Shown: in pieces, positions 27,656 to 37,660 of the stretch
Layout of the letters: each line of letters starts with the position of its first letter
Position numbering within the stretch: the first letter of the stretch is position 1
DNA from: Marinobacter subterrani
Lineage (GTDB): Bacteria; Pseudomonadota; Gammaproteobacteria; Pseudomonadales; Oleiphilaceae
Direction of reading: 5' to 3'
Length of the DNA stretch: 64,000 bases
Assembly (NCBI RefSeq): GCF_001045555.1
Contig: NZ_LFBU01000001.1
Span: 2,418,001-2,482,000, forward strand
The notes under the pieces: generated by a model
Database searches by the model: none
What the model was told of the DNA's origin: nothing
The model's input: only the letters and a program-made list of their open reading frames with translations
Translations under genes and position numbers: made by a program

Positions 27656-29554
27656 TCAGGCCTTCTCAACAAGCATACGACCCCGCATCTCCATATGCAG
27701 CGCATGACAGAACCAGTTGCAGTAGTACCAGTGAACCCCTGGCTGATCCGCCACGAAAGTCACCGAAGACGTCTGCTGCGGACTGATCTCCATGCTCACA
27801 CCATGGTTCACCATACAGAACCCGTGAGTCACATCCTCAATGGTGTCCAGGTTGGTGATGAACACCGTAACCTCATCGCCCTGCTTCACCTTGAACTCAG
27901 TCGTCCCATACATCGGTGCCACCGACGTCATATACACCCGCACCTTGTTACCGTCCCGGATGACCTTGTTGTCGGCTTCCAGAACAATGCCATCCTTCTT
28001 GGCCTGCTCCCGGGCAGACGCAAAGAAAGGATCGTCACGAGTATAGATCTTCTGCGTCTTGATCTGATCACGGCGCACCAGGATGCAGTCATGGGGCTCG
28101 GCAAACGTCGGGCCATCGTGCACCAGCTTCATTTCCTCGCCGGAAATATCGATCAGCTGGTCATTTTCCGGGTGCAGCGGGCCGACCGGCAGGAAGCGGT
28201 CCTTGGAGAACTTCGACAGCACCACCAGCCACTTGCCATCCGCGTCCCGGGACTCGGTCAGCGAGGCGTGGTTGTGGCCCGGCTGGTAATGCACATCCAG
28301 TTTCTGGCGGATGTAGTCCACCTTCTCGCCATTGTAGTGCTTGATGGCGTCCGCAATGTTCCACTTGCACACCTGGCTGTCGATAAACAGCGTGGTGTAG
28401 GCATTGCCACGCCCGTCATAGGTGGTGTGCAGGGGCCCGAGACCCAGCTCCGGCTCGGCAACCACCACATCGCGCTCATCCTTAAGTTTGCCGGCAAACA
28501 GATCATCCAGCTTGTCGATGGCGATCACCGTGCAGGTCGGGGACAACTTGCCGTTGGCAATAAAGTACTTGCCGTCCGGAGAGGTATTCAGACCATGCGG
28601 GTTCTTCGGAACCGGAATGTAGCGGGTCAGTTCCGAACCGGCACGACCATCCAGAACCGGCACCTTGGAGTCGCCCAGGGTCTTGAAGTCGCCGTTCTTG
28701 ACCGCCTGCTCGATGCGCTCGATATTGAACACCACGGCCCAGTCGCGGTCGTTACGCATGGTACCGGCCAGGTCCAGCGCTTTCTCGGAGTTGTAGCAGG
28801 TAGAACAGGCGTATTTGCCAGTGTAGTCCGCATCGGTATTGTCCAGGTTACCGTCAACGATGACCTGGAAAGCCACCTCCATGGTCTCCGCGTCCACCGC
28901 ATTGAACATGGTAAAGCTGTTCTCAAGGCTGGTGTCGCTGCCATCGTTCGGATGCGGGATCACATACTCGGCGTTACAGAAGACGTATTTGGTTTTCGGC
29001 ACCTTCTGCAGACGCAGGCCATGAATCGCCTGAACATTGGGAATGGTGGTGATCTTGTCGCACTTCATGATGTCCAGCCGGATCCGGGCAACCCGGGTAT
29101 TGGCCTTGTCGTTGATGAACAGGTATCTGCCATCGTAGCGGCCGTCCGTCATGGAGATGTGCGGGTGGTGGGCATCGCCGTTGGAGAAGCGGCTGCTGTC
29201 GCCCAGCACTTGCTTACTCTCGTTGGTGATCCCCCAGCCGGTGGCGGAATCCACGTTGAACACCGGAATCCGCATCAGCTCCCGCATGGAGGGAACGCCC
29301 AGTACCCGGACTTCACCGGAATGGCCGCCACTCCAGAAACCGTAGTATTCGTCCAGCTCACCCGGATGCACAACCCAGTTATTGCGGGCATCCTCGGCGG
29401 CAGCCGCGAACGCCTCCCTTGACATCACCGCGGCACCAAGGCCGGTAGCCCCGGCAACACCAGCCAGTGCCGCTGCACCCATGAACCGGCGGCGGCTCTG
29501 ACCACTTTCCGGAAGCTCCGGGGCATCCTTGGTCAGATCATCTCGTTTTTTCAT
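27656..29554 (-). CDS. nosZ: Nitrous-oxide reductase NosZ
   Basis: 632 residues from the ATG at 29554 (GGAG nine bases before; an earlier TTG is open). The N-terminus has a twin-arginine signal, [14 protein letters not shown], so the folded enzyme is exported by Tat: a clade I NosZ. CuZ histidines include DAHHPHIS, and the CuA domain at the C-terminus has [12 protein letters not shown]. It reduces N2O to N2, the last step of denitrification, in the periplasm. NosR is encoded upstream and NosDFYL downstream. Confidence 0.97.
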   Translation of the reverse strand: MKKRDDLTKDAPELPESGQSRRRFMGAAALAGVAGATGLGAAVMSREAFAAAAEDARNNWVVHPGELDEYYGFWSGGHSGEVRVLGVPSMRELMRIPVFNVDSATGWGITNESKQVLGDSSRFSNGDAHHPHISMTDGRYDGRYLFINDKANTRVARIRLDIMKCDKITTIPNVQAIHGLRLQKVPKTKYVFCNAEYVIPHPNDGSDTSLENSFTMFNAVDAETMEVAFQVIVDGNLDNTDADYTGKYACSTCYNSEKALDLAGTMRNDRDWAVVFNIERIEQAVKNGDFKTLGDSKVPVLDGRAGSELTRYIPVPKNPHGLNTSPDGKYFIANGKLSPTCTVIAIDKLDDLFAGKLKDERDVVVAEPELGLGPLHTTYDGRGNAYTTLFIDSQVCKWNIADAIKHYNGEKVDYIRQKLDVHYQPGHNHASLTESRDADGKWLVVLSKFSKDRFLPVGPLHPENDQLIDISGEEMKLVHDGPTFAEPHDCILVRRDQIKTQKIYTRDDPFFASAREQAKKDGIVLEADNKVIRDGNKVRVYMTSVAPMYGTTEFKVKQGDEVTVFITNLDTIEDVTHGFCMVNHGVSMEISPQQTSSVTFVADQPGVHWYYCNWFCHALHMEMRGRMLVEKA

Positions 29555-29618
29555 AGCATCCAACTCCGTTATTGGTAATGGCGGTTTTACTTCTCATGCT
29601 TTCTTTTTTTGGAACTAT

Positions 29619-31763
29619 TCAAGTGACCTGTACCACGGGGATTTCCTCCGGGTGGCCCGGGGCGTTATGGCCACGGCGCTTGCCGCGACGCTTGACGATC
29701 AGCGGCGGGCACTTGTGGTCGTCGAAATAGGTCATCTGGCAATCCAGGCAGTAATGGCACTCCATGTAGTTGATGTGCCCGTCCGGATGGATGGCCTGCA
29801 CCTCACACTCGTGATCACACAACCGGCAGGGGTTGCCACACTCCTTGCGCCGCTTGAGCCAGTCGAACACCCGCAACTTGCTCGGCAACGCCAGCGCTGC
29901 GCCCAGCGGGCAGAGATAGCGGCAGAACACCTTGCGGGTAAACAGATTCACCACCAGCAACGCAACGGCATAGGTAACAAAGGGCCAGCTGCGGTCAAAC
30001 TTCAGGGTGATTGCTGTTTTGAACGGTTCCACCTCGGCCAGCCGCTCGGCCGTTGCCATGGAGTCCAACGACAACCCGAACAGCACCAGCAGAATGATGT
30101 ACTTGATGGCCCACAGCCGCTCATGAACGGGAAATGGCACGGTGTACTGGGGCACCTTGAACTTGCGGGCGATTTCATTCAGCAGCTCCTGGAGCGCCCC
30201 GAACGGGCACAGCCAGCCGCAATACACCGCCCGGCCCCACAGCAGGATGATGCCGGCGACCACGGCCCAGAGAATGAAAATCACCGGATCGATCAGGAAG
30301 GTGTTCCAACTGAAGCCGCTGATCAGGCTGTTAACAAAGGTCAGCACATTCACGATGGAAAGCTGCCCCAGGGCGAACCAGCCGATGAAAAACAGGGTGT
30401 AGGTCAGGAAGGCGTGGCGAATCCAGCGCATCATCTTCGGCTTCTTCACCAGCCAGTCCTGGAAAAACAGGATGAACAGCAGCACGCCAATGCCGATGCC
30501 CAGCACCACAATCTGGAACTCCCGCTGGTACCACATCTGTACCCACATGGGCTGGTCCGCCAGCATGTCCTCTTCGGTCATCACCGGTTCCGGGCGGGTG
30601 TAGTACTGATCCGGCAACTGGTATATCAGGGGGAACACCTGGAACTCGCTATCCAATGGCCCGGTCTGGCGCTTGACGGTAAGCTCCAGCGTCCACTCCG
30701 AGCCGGGATCAAATTTATACTGCTGCCGGATTATGAAAATCGCCATCTCATTGAAGTCCGGCATGCCCTCGGCATAGACATCGCTCAGCCGGTAATAATC
30801 GAGATCCCGGAAGTTGAAGGTGTCACCGAACTGGCGGATCTGAATGCGGTCGAAAATACCGCCACGGACGTAACCGGAGCCCTTGAAGGAGTAGTCGCCA
30901 TTGGCCATGACGGCGATGGCGTGTTCGCCCTCCTTCAGCTCGCCGGTCAGCCACTGGAATTGTTTTTGCCCCAGCAGATTGCGGCCGATGGTCGGCACAT
31001 CCAGGTAGGCGGCATAAAGATCAATCAGGGGCTCGTCACGCTGGTCCTGGGGCGTGGTATCTATGCCTTCCGCATCTGTGCCCTTGAAGGCATCATCCAC
31101 TTCGCCCCGGGTCAGCTTCAGCCGGCGCACCGAGCCTTCCCCGAGCAGAGTCTGCCAGCTCTTGTCCTGGAAGCTGTCGGTCTGGATGTTGGCCATTGGC
31201 GGGCGGGCGTCGCTCAGGCTTTCAACGAGCCCCAACTCTGCGGCAACCCGGTGGGCCGACTTCATGATGACCTCATTCACCACCATCACCGTGACCGTCG
31301 CGCCGGACAGACCGTCCACGGCCACCTTGTGTTCCGATGATGTGCCACCAACGGTTACCCGCTGGTCTGCCTTGAGCCCCAGGTACTGATCGGTGAATTC
31401 GTGCAGTTTGCGCTCGGGGATGCCAACCAGCAGGATCGGCTCGTGGTGCTCGATAACCCTGGCCCCGACGATTTTCCCTTCGGTACCAAGCACCACCACA
31501 ATGTTCAGAGGCTTGCCGGAATAGGCCGGTGTCTGGACGAAGTCCAGACTCTGGTAGGCATAGCCCTTCAACTCATCCCCGGCATAGAGTTCCTGGATGG
31601 CGCGGTTACTCTCCCTCGGCACCACGGCGGACACCGCCGGAAACGCCTTCTGGATGACCTGCCGGGCAGCGACCGGCTGATACTCGCTGAGCGGCACTGC
31701 GTGAAGGGCCCCGGCCATGAGCGACAGAAGAAGCAGGAAAACCAATCGGAAATATGCGGTCAC
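29619..31763 (-). CDS. nosR: NosR, membrane regulator and electron donor for NosZ
   Basis: 714 residues if the GTG at 31763 is used, as GGAG lies six bases before it; a TTG at 31775 in the same frame is less likely. A signal peptide is followed by a periplasmic FMN-binding domain (VDGLSGATVTVMV), then several helices, CGWLCPFGALQEL and CRYLCPLGAALAL motifs on the cytoplasmic side, and a polyferredoxin-like tail with CxxCxxxC-type clusters (CRLCDHECEV, CHYCLDCQM). NosR is needed for nosZ expression and activity in pseudomonads. A Crp/Fnr box lies just upstream. Confidence 0.95.
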   Translation of the reverse strand: MTAYFRLVFLLLLSLMAGALHAVPLSEYQPVAARQVIQKAFPAVSAVVPRESNRAIQELYAGDELKGYAYQSLDFVQTPAYSGKPLNIVVVLGTEGKIVGARVIEHHEPILLVGIPERKLHEFTDQYLGLKADQRVTVGGTSSEHKVAVDGLSGATVTVMVVNEVIMKSAHRVAAELGLVESLSDARPPMANIQTDSFQDKSWQTLLGEGSVRRLKLTRGEVDDAFKGTDAEGIDTTPQDQRDEPLIDLYAAYLDVPTIGRNLLGQKQFQWLTGELKEGEHAIAVMANGDYSFKGSGYVRGGIFDRIQIRQFGDTFNFRDLDYYRLSDVYAEGMPDFNEMAIFIIRQQYKFDPGSEWTLELTVKRQTGPLDSEFQVFPLIYQLPDQYYTRPEPVMTEEDMLADQPMWVQMWYQREFQIVVLGIGIGVLLFILFFQDWLVKKPKMMRWIRHAFLTYTLFFIGWFALGQLSIVNVLTFVNSLISGFSWNTFLIDPVIFILWAVVAGIILLWGRAVYCGWLCPFGALQELLNEIARKFKVPQYTVPFPVHERLWAIKYIILLVLFGLSLDSMATAERLAEVEPFKTAITLKFDRSWPFVTYAVALLVVNLFTRKVFCRYLCPLGAALALPSKLRVFDWLKRRKECGNPCRLCDHECEVQAIHPDGHINYMECHYCLDCQMTYFDDHKCPPLIVKRRGKRRGHNAPGHPEEIPVVQVT

Positions 31764-31809
31764 TGAGGGCTCCAAAAGAAAAAACTCTTACTGCCAAGCC
31801 TAGGCAAAC

Positions 31810-31823
31810 TTGAGGGAAATCAA
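31810..31823 (-). promoter_or_regulatory. Crp/Fnr-type (FNR/DNR) box before nosR
   Basis: TTGAG-N4-ATCAA, one base from the TTGAT-N4-ATCAA consensus. Its centre at 31816.5 would place a class II transcription start near 31775-31778, leaving a leader of only about 12-15 bases before the GTG at 31763. A weak -10 (TAAGAG on the minus strand, 31785-31790) fits. Dnr at 32736 is the natural ligand. Confidence 0.7.
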
Positions 31824-31869
31824 ATACCCCTTTTTGCATACACCAGGCGGAATTTGGGGATAGGCGCTG

Positions 31870-32271
31870 TCAGCCCAGGCTGACAGCGTTTCCCTCTGCA
31901 TCGAGGGGCAAGTAGTTTCCGATATGCCCAAGGCGGATCGACTCCACCATCATGGTCAACGGCTGCTGCGCTTCGTCGGTTGACGGCGCCATGCCGCCCC
32001 GGCCGGACATGGCAGCGACAAACACCACATCCCAGTTCTGCCCGGTGGATCGGGATTGCTCGACAAGCCCCCCGAAATCGGGCGCCTCGTCCGGTGTCTT
32101 GTCCACGCAGATCACCGGCGTCAGGGCTCCGCCTTCCCCGCGCTCGAAGGCGGCCTGTTCGTCTGCGGACGCCTCGTCGGGCAATTCGGCCCGGCAGAAC
32201 ACGAATAACAGGCGCTGGGCTTCCTGCTGGCTGCGGGACGCCTGAATCAGGTCACTGTAACTGCTGATCAT
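31870..32271 (-). CDS. Conserved small protein of denitrification clusters, function unknown
   Basis: 133 residues from the ATG at 32271, with AAGGAT upstream. I recognise its type (RLLFVFCRAELPDEAS, GGALTPVICVDKTPDE, WDVVFVAAMSGRGG) from recollection of proteins that databases label 'ribonucleotide reductase subunit alpha'; it is far too small for that enzyme and has none of its motifs, so the label looks wrong. No signal peptide or membrane helix. It lies between nosR and a DGC-domain gene in the same direction, downstream of dnr, so a role in denitrification or its control is likely. Confidence 0.65.
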   Translation of the reverse strand: MISSYSDLIQASRSQQEAQRLLFVFCRAELPDEASADEQAAFERGEGGALTPVICVDKTPDEAPDFGGLVEQSRSTGQNWDVVFVAAMSGRGGMAPSTDEAQQPLTMMVESIRLGHIGNYLPLDAEGNAVSLG

Positions 32272-32306
32272 CGGGATAATCCTTGCTGGTAACGGGCCGC
32301 GGCAGC

Positions 32307-32693
32307 TTACGCCTGCCGGGCAATTAACTGGCCGGACAGGGTGAGCCGGCGAACGTCGTCGCAAACCTCTTCCACGGCGTCATCGCCGTAACTCTGTCCG
32401 TAATGCTTCTTGAAGCCGAATTCGTAGAGCCGGACATGCTCGTCCGGCTCGACACCGATGTTCTCAAGGCAGGCCCGGGCGCAGTGCAGCGGGCAGCCAT
32501 CAATCACCGTGATCGGACGACCGGACCGGGCGGTTTTCACCAGCGAAGGCACCTTGCCGCCCACTCCTGAGATACACGACATTTCAAATTCCCCGGCGTG
32601 GTCGAGCCGGACTGCGACGTTATTGGCCAACTGCGCAACATCGGAGCAGCCGGAGCATGAGTAGATCAGTGGGCGTTGCTTTCTCGCGGTCAC
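32307..32693 (-). CDS. DGC-domain putative zinc-binding protein
   Basis: 128 residues from a GTG at 32693 with AAGGAGG upstream. Paired cysteine motifs YSCSGCSDVAQ near the start, CISGVGGK in the middle and the eponymous DGCPLHCARACL define the DGC family, thought to bind zinc or another metal. Function unknown. It lies between dnr (43-base gap) and the 133-aa orphan on the same strand, suggesting a dnr-DGC-orphan unit. Confidence 0.85.
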   Translation of the reverse strand: MTARKQRPLIYSCSGCSDVAQLANNVAVRLDHAGEFEMSCISGVGGKVPSLVKTARSGRPITVIDGCPLHCARACLENIGVEPDEHVRLYEFGFKKHYGQSYGDDAVEEVCDDVRRLTLSGQLIARQA

Positions 32694-32735
32694 TTTTCCT
32701 CCTTTCCAAAGAGCCTGGAGGCTGAACAGGGTTGA

Positions 32736-33485
32736 TCACTGGCTGATTTCGATAAGCCGCTGGGGGTCTGAAATGAACAGCCGGCTGCGGTTGACCCGCA
32801 CCAGCCCATTGGCTTTCAGATCGGCCAGAATCCGGGAGAAGGTCTCCGGCTGCATGGCCAGCCTGGAGGCCACCAGACACTTGGGCAGTGGCAACTCCAC
32901 CTCTCCGCCCTCTTCCGTCCCGTTGGGCAGCAGATCAATCAGATAACGGATCAGCCGGTCCCGGGCGTTCTGTACGGTCATGATTTCCAGATCGTGAAAC
33001 CGGGAAACAGCCCTTTTGGCGTAGTGCCGGAGCGCGGCCTGGGCATACTGTGAATTGCTTTCGATCATGTCCTGATAGGCCTTGACCGGAATCATCAGCA
33101 CTTCGCTGGATCTCAGGGCTTCCGCGTAGCAGGCATATTGGGGAGGGTCGGCGTAGATCATGACTTCGGCGAAGCAGTCGCCCGGGGCGATGCTGTCCAG
33201 GGTACGGTCAATCCCGGAGGAGTCGAGGCGGTACAGACGCAAGCGGCCGGTAATCACGAAGAAGAAATGGTGCGCAGGCATGTCCTGGCGATACAGCAAC
33301 TGGTGATGCCCCAGACGCAGCCGGCGGGATTGCTGGACCAGGTGCTTCAGGTCTTTGCCATCGAGCTCCGAAAACAGGGGGTGGCTCCGCAGGGTCCTCA
33401 GGCCGTCATCATCGTCAAACGGTTTATTGACGGCAACAAGGACGGGTTTGGTGTAGCGGGTTTCAGCCGTTTGTGTGGGCACCAT
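32736..33485 (-). CDS. dnr: Crp/Fnr family regulator, Dnr type
   Basis: 249 residues from the ATG at 33485, chosen for AGAGGGA seven bases upstream; in-frame ATG codons at 33503 and 33509 are possible. A cyclic-nucleotide-like sensor domain (GDCFAEVMIYADPPQYAC) precedes a winged helix with recognition helix ASRLAMQPETFSRILADL. The E-x-x-SR residues match FNR, so it should read TTGA boxes. The N-terminal Fe-S cysteines of FNR/ANR are absent, as in DNR, a heme-based NO sensor. A probable box lies upstream at 33599-33612. Confidence 0.88.
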   Translation of the reverse strand: MVPTQTAETRYTKPVLVAVNKPFDDDDGLRTLRSHPLFSELDGKDLKHLVQQSRRLRLGHHQLLYRQDMPAHHFFFVITGRLRLYRLDSSGIDRTLDSIAPGDCFAEVMIYADPPQYACYAEALRSSEVLMIPVKAYQDMIESNSQYAQAALRHYAKRAVSRFHDLEIMTVQNARDRLIRYLIDLLPNGTEEGGEVELPLPKCLVASRLAMQPETFSRILADLKANGLVRVNRSRLFISDPQRLIEISQ

Positions 33486-33568
33486 TGATGTATCCCTCTG
33501 CATATTCATGCATCCAAAATCATGTTTTAGATACTAGAAGGATACTGGTTGAAAGTCGCTCCCCCCAT

Positions 33569-33612
33569 GGGGGTAGTACGGGGGTTATTCGGGAGTAATT
33601 GACCTAACTCAA
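33569..33612 (-). promoter_or_regulatory. Crp/Fnr box and NarL-like heptamer before dnr
   Basis: TTGAC-N4-CTCAA at 33599-33612 (8 of 10 consensus positions) is centred 120 bases before the dnr ATG. Downstream, GGGGGTA (33569-33575, TACCCCC on the other strand) resembles a NarL heptamer; its partner half is poor (TCCCCCC). P. aeruginosa dnr is known to respond to ANR and NarL, so the pair is plausible. The heptamer call is weaker than the box. Confidence 0.5.
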
Positions 33613-33650
33613 AGATTATCATTACTAACCAGTTTCGTGGCCGCGAGGTA

Positions 33651-34274
33651 TCAGTTGCTCCGGAATCCCCTGGCCACCAGATACACTTCCCGGGAGCGCG
33701 CCCTTGAGGAGTCGGGCTTGCGCACCACCACCTTGTCGAAGCACTCACGCACGGCTTTGACATAGGCGTCGTAACCTTCGCCGTGGAACACCTTGGCGAC
33801 GAAGCTGCCCTTCGGCTTGAGCACCTGGCAGGCCATGTCCAGGGCCAGCTCCACCAGGTACATGGACGCGGCCTGGTCCGCCACATTCACGCCACTGATG
33901 TTCGGTGCCATGTCAGAGATAACCACGTCTGCGCGGGCACCATCCAGGGTGGCCATGATTGCGTCAAACACCGTTTGTTCGGTGAAATCCCCCTGGATGA
34001 ACTCCACCCCGGCGATGGCGTCCATCGGGAGAATATCCGACGCCACCACACGGCCCTTATGACCCACCAGATTGGCAGCCACCTGGGACCAGCCACCCGG
34101 CGCGGAACCCAGATCCACCACCAGCGCCGCGGGTTTGATCAGGCGATCCTTGTCGTTGATTTCCAGAAGTTTGTAACTGGCACGGGAGCGGTAGCCGTCC
34201 TGCTGGGCCTGTTTCACAAAGGGATCGTTGACGTGCTCTTCGAGCCAGCGGTTACTGCTTTTGGAACGGGCCAT
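33651..34274 (-). CDS. rlmE: 23S rRNA 2'-O-methyltransferase RlmE (FtsJ/RrmJ)
   Basis: 207 residues, standard for RlmE, from the ATG at 34274 ([18 protein letters not shown]). The SAM-binding motif is [15 protein letters not shown]; the K-D-K-E catalytic residues fit [32 protein letters not shown] and [10 protein letters not shown]. It methylates U2552 of 23S rRNA during heat stress and assembly. It is divergent from the FAD-protein gene, 163 bases apart, and unrelated in function to the denitrification genes around it. Confidence 0.96.
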   Translation of the reverse strand: MARSKSSNRWLEEHVNDPFVKQAQQDGYRSRASYKLLEINDKDRLIKPAALVVDLGSAPGGWSQVAANLVGHKGRVVASDILPMDAIAGVEFIQGDFTEQTVFDAIMATLDGARADVVISDMAPNISGVNVADQAASMYLVELALDMACQVLKPKGSFVAKVFHGEGYDAYVKAVRECFDKVVVRKPDSSRARSREVYLVARGFRSN

Positions 34275-34437
34275 GGGCTGCCTTCTGTTCACTGCGGGGA
34301 AGCCCGCATTGTACGCTCCCCCATACGGCACCGCAAAAGCAGCCTGGCGGCCTGACAAGCCCCCTGCACGACAGTACAATGGGCTCACTTTGCCAACCGC
34401 AACCTGCCGGGCCATGATCCGGCGGCCAGGAAATCCC

Positions 34438-36084
34438 ATGATCCGCGTTACCGAACTGGCATTACCCCTTGATCACCCGAAGGACGCCCTGCGGGCCGCC
34501 ATCCTGCAACGCCTGCAGCTCCGTGACGAGGAACTGCTGCACTTCACCGTGTTCAAGCGCAGCTACGACGCCCGCAAGAAAAACAGCGAGATCAAGTTCG
34601 TCTACATCATCGACCTGGCCGTGCAGGACGAAGTCGCCGTGCTGGACCGATTTGCCGGCGATGCCCATGTTCGCCCGGCGCCGGATACCACCTACCACCC
34701 GGTCGCTGAGGCACCCGCAAACCTGGCCGAACGACCGATTGTGGTCGGGCTCGGGCCTTGCGGGCTGTTTGCCGCCCTGTTGCTGGCCCAGATGGGCTTC
34801 CGGCCCATTGTTCTTGAGCGCGGCAAGGATGTCCGCCGCCGCACCAAGGACACCTGGGCCCTGTGGCGCAAAAAGCAGCTGTCCCCGGAATCCAACGTCC
34901 AGTTTGGCGAGGGCGGGGCCGGCCTGTTTTCAGACGGCAAGCTCTACAGCCAGATCAAGGATCCGAAGTTCTACGGCCGCAAGGTCATGGCTGAGTTCGT
35001 CAGGGCGGGCGCCCCGGAAGAGATTCTTTACGTCAGCAAGCCGCACATCGGCACCTTCCGCCTCACCGGCGTGGTATCCCGGATGCGGGAGGAAATCATC
35101 AGTCTGGGGGGCGAAATCCGCTTCGAGCACAAGGTCACCGACCTGCTGGTTGAAGACGGCCAGGTCCGGGGCGTGCAACTGGCCAGTGGCGAGCAACTGA
35201 TGAGCCGCCATGTGGTGATGGCCCTGGGCCACAGCGCACGGGATACCTTCCGCATGCTGCACGGGCGCGGTGTGTTCGTTGAAGCCAAGCCCTTTGCCAT
35301 CGGCTTCCGGATCGAGCACCCGCAAAGCCTGATCGACCATGCCCGGCTGGGCAAATACGCCGGCCACCCGGCCCTCGGTGCGGCAGACTACAAGCTGGTG
35401 TACCACGCCAGCAACGGCCGCGCGGTGTACAGCTTCTGCATGTGCCCGGGGGGCACCGTGGTGGCCGCCACGTCGGAACCCGGACGGGTCGTAACCAACG
35501 GCATGAGCCAGTACTCCCGCAACGAACGTAACGCCAATTCCGGCATCGTCGTCAATATTGATCCGGCAACGGACTTTCCCGGCGACCCACTGGCGGGTGT
35601 GGAACTGCAGGAAACGCTGGAAGCCCATGCCTACGTTCTGGGCGGCAGCGACTACTGCGCGCCGGCGCAACTGGTTGGCGACTTTATTGCCGGCAAACCG
35701 TCAGAGAACCTTGGCGACGTTATGCCCTCCTACAAGCCTGGCATCCGCCTGGGCGACCTCGCGTCTTCACTGCCGGATTACGCCATCGACGCCATCCGTG
35801 AGGCCCTGCCGGCCTTCGGGCGACAGATCCGGGGCTTTGACCGGGCCGATGCGCTGCTGACCGGCATCGAGACCCGCACCTCATCCCCGGTGCGCCTGAC
35901 CCGCGACCGCGAAAGCCTGCAAAGCCTGAACACCCGAGGCCTGTACCCGGCCGGTGAAGGTGCCGGATACGCCGGCGGCATTCTTTCCGCCGGCGTGGAC
36001 GGCATCAAGGTCGCCGAGGCGGTCGCCACCGCAATGCTGGCAGACCTTCAGTCAACCGGTGCAAACCGGGGAGCCGAACTGTGA
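34438..36084 (+). CDS. FAD-dependent oxidoreductase, YhiN-unlike long-type flavoprotein
   Basis: 548 residues from the ATG at 34438 with AGGAAA upstream. An N-terminal extension of about 95 residues ([20 protein letters not shown]) is followed by the dinucleotide motif [21 protein letters not shown], an [17 protein letters not shown] block and [15 protein letters not shown]. The C-terminus has [20 protein letters not shown], typical of FAD closure. This matches a widespread uncharacterised flavoprotein family; the substrate is unknown. It overlaps the following methyltransferase start by four bases (GTGA). Confidence 0.82.
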   Translation: MIRVTELALPLDHPKDALRAAILQRLQLRDEELLHFTVFKRSYDARKKNSEIKFVYIIDLAVQDEVAVLDRFAGDAHVRPAPDTTYHPVAEAPANLAERPIVVGLGPCGLFAALLLAQMGFRPIVLERGKDVRRRTKDTWALWRKKQLSPESNVQFGEGGAGLFSDGKLYSQIKDPKFYGRKVMAEFVRAGAPEEILYVSKPHIGTFRLTGVVSRMREEIISLGGEIRFEHKVTDLLVEDGQVRGVQLASGEQLMSRHVVMALGHSARDTFRMLHGRGVFVEAKPFAIGFRIEHPQSLIDHARLGKYAGHPALGAADYKLVYHASNGRAVYSFCMCPGGTVVAATSEPGRVVTNGMSQYSRNERNANSGIVVNIDPATDFPGDPLAGVELQETLEAHAYVLGGSDYCAPAQLVGDFIAGKPSENLGDVMPSYKPGIRLGDLASSLPDYAIDAIREALPAFGRQIRGFDRADALLTGIETRTSSPVRLTRDRESLQSLNTRGLYPAGEGAGYAGGILSAGVDGIKVAEAVATAMLADLQSTGANRGAEL

Positions 36085-36821
36085 AGCTGGAGGACATCAG
36101 GAAGCTGCACCAGAAGAAATACCGCCAGTCCCTCGGGCACTTTCTGGTGGAAGGCGAGCACCTGGTTCTGGAACTGGAAAAAGCGGCAGCAGCCAACCCC
36201 CACTGGCGGCAGGCCCGGCTATTGGTCACCAGCACCTATCAGGACTGGCCCAGCCGCTGGCCCCGGCAACTGATCAGCGACCGGCAAATGGCGCAACTGG
36301 CGGACACCAAGACCCCGCAAGGCATACTCGCGGTTGTACCCTTGCCAGCGCCGGTGACCAGCCAGCCTGTTGCGGGAGAAAAAACCGTGTACCTGCACGA
36401 AGCCCAGGACCCCGGCAACCTTGGCACCATATTGCGGACCCTGGCATGGTTTGGCGGCATGCGCTGCCTGCTCAGCCCCGGCAGCGTTGATCCCTATAAT
36501 CCGAAAGTGGTGCGCGCCAGCATGGGGGCCATCTTCCATGTGCCGGTGGAGACCGACGTCAGCCTCGATACACTCGCCAGCCGCTACCCGCGCATTGCCT
36601 GCCTGGACATCGGCGGCGAAACCATTGCCCGCCCCGGGTTCCGGGACCACGACTGCTACCTGTTCGGCAACGAAGCCCGGGGCGTCCCTGCCGAAGCACT
36701 GAGCAGCCTGAGTGCGCGGCGCTTCACCATCCCCGGCGCCGCAGCCATTGAATCCCTGAATCTGGCCTCGGCCGTCAATATGGCGGTGTATGAGCTGAAC
36801 CGGGGTAGCCCATCTGCTTAA
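36081..36821 (+). CDS. SpoU/TrmH family RNA 2'-O-methyltransferase
   Basis: 246 residues from a GTG at 36081 overlapping the upstream stop. The three SpoU motifs are DPGNLGTILRTLAWFG, LFGNEARGVP and IPGAAAIESLNLASAVNMAV; the N-terminal substrate-binding part starts KLHQKKYRQSLGHFLVEGEH. It should methylate a ribose 2'-OH in rRNA or tRNA with a trefoil-knot SAM fold; the target cannot be named. Translationally coupled to the flavoprotein. Confidence 0.88.
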   Translation: MKLEDIRKLHQKKYRQSLGHFLVEGEHLVLELEKAAAANPHWRQARLLVTSTYQDWPSRWPRQLISDRQMAQLADTKTPQGILAVVPLPAPVTSQPVAGEKTVYLHEAQDPGNLGTILRTLAWFGGMRCLLSPGSVDPYNPKVVRASMGAIFHVPVETDVSLDTLASRYPRIACLDIGGETIARPGFRDHDCYLFGNEARGVPAEALSSLSARRFTIPGAAAIESLNLASAVNMAVYELNRGSPSA

Positions 36822-36830
36822 GTCCTTGAT

Positions 36831-37637
36831 CTATTGCATCAGGGGCGAATCCGGTAATTCGAGATCAACACCCTCCACACCGGTTTCCGCCGCCAGCACC
36901 TGTAAATACTGGCGGAAGGCTCGTCTGGTCACGCTTTCGCTCAGGTATTGGCGAATCTGCGGCTTTACGTGCTCATAGGGCAGCGATTCGCCGTCGATTC
37001 GCTGGTCGACTCGCACGATATGCCAGCCGTACCGGCTCTCGATCAGTTCCGGGTTCAGGCCTTCCTGCAGGCTGAGAACCGGGCGTTCGAATTCTTCCAC
37101 GGTCTGGCCTTTGCTGATCTGGCCCAGGCTGCCGCCCTGGTGGCGGGATTCGCAGGCAGAGTACTGTTTGGCCAGGTCGGCGAAACGGGCACGGCCATTG
37201 AGCAGAGAGGATAGCAACTGTCGGCCGGCCTCTTCCTGGCGCATGCGTTCCTGGGCGTCGTCCGGGGCGGCCGCGAGAAGGATGTGGCTGACCGCCATCA
37301 GGGTCGGACTGCGGAAGCGGGCCGGGTTGGCGGCGTAGAAGCGCTCGCAGTCCTGCTCGGTGGGCTCCGGGACGTTGAGTTCCAGTTCCAGCACGCGGGC
37401 GATGCGGTCTTCTTCGTCGGCGATGTCGCCCAGCTTGAGGCGGCTGGCCTGCTGCAGGAGCAGTTCGCGGATCACAAGGCTTCTGGCGGCCTCGTGCCAG
37501 GCTTCGGCGACTTCTTCAGCGGGGTGGTGCTGCATTTCCCGGGCAATGTCGTCCTCAAAGATGAGGGTGTCCCCCACGTAGACCGGGGGGAACTGGTTTC
37601 TGGGCTTTTCGGCTTCGCCAACAGGGATCAGTTGCAT
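36831..37637 (-). CDS. Parvulin-type peptidylprolyl isomerase of the nar cluster
   Basis: 268 residues. A parvulin rotamase domain occupies about 110-215: VSHILLAAAPDDA, FADLAKQYSACESRHQGGSLG and GWHIVRVDQR. No signal peptide is seen, so it is probably cytoplasmic, as expected for helping NarGH fold. Similar genes often follow narGHJI in pseudomonads (some named nifM-like). Here it lies downstream of narI, separated by a 200-base repeat array (37661-37811). AAAAGG precedes the ATG. Confidence 0.85.
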   Translation of the reverse strand: MQLIPVGEAEKPRNQFPPVYVGDTLIFEDDIAREMQHHPAEEVAEAWHEAARSLVIRELLLQQASRLKLGDIADEEDRIARVLELELNVPEPTEQDCERFYAANPARFRSPTLMAVSHILLAAAPDDAQERMRQEEAGRQLLSSLLNGRARFADLAKQYSACESRHQGGSLGQISKGQTVEEFERPVLSLQEGLNPELIESRYGWHIVRVDQRIDGESLPYEHVKPQIRQYLSESVTRRAFRQYLQVLAAETGVEGVDLELPDSPLMQ

Positions 37638-37660
37638 GATGGTTACCTTTTGATCTGGTT

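Noticed and set aside
27695..29422. A 575-codon open frame antisense to nosZ, and similar long ones antisense to prkA, spoVR, nosR and narG
   Set aside because: High GC at third positions opens the antisense frame of real genes; the predicted proteins are His/Val/Gln-rich with no known fold, and the sense genes are certain.
31870..32271. Ribonucleotide reductase subunit
   Set aside because: The 133-residue protein has no radical, nucleotide or Cys active-site motif; size alone excludes it.
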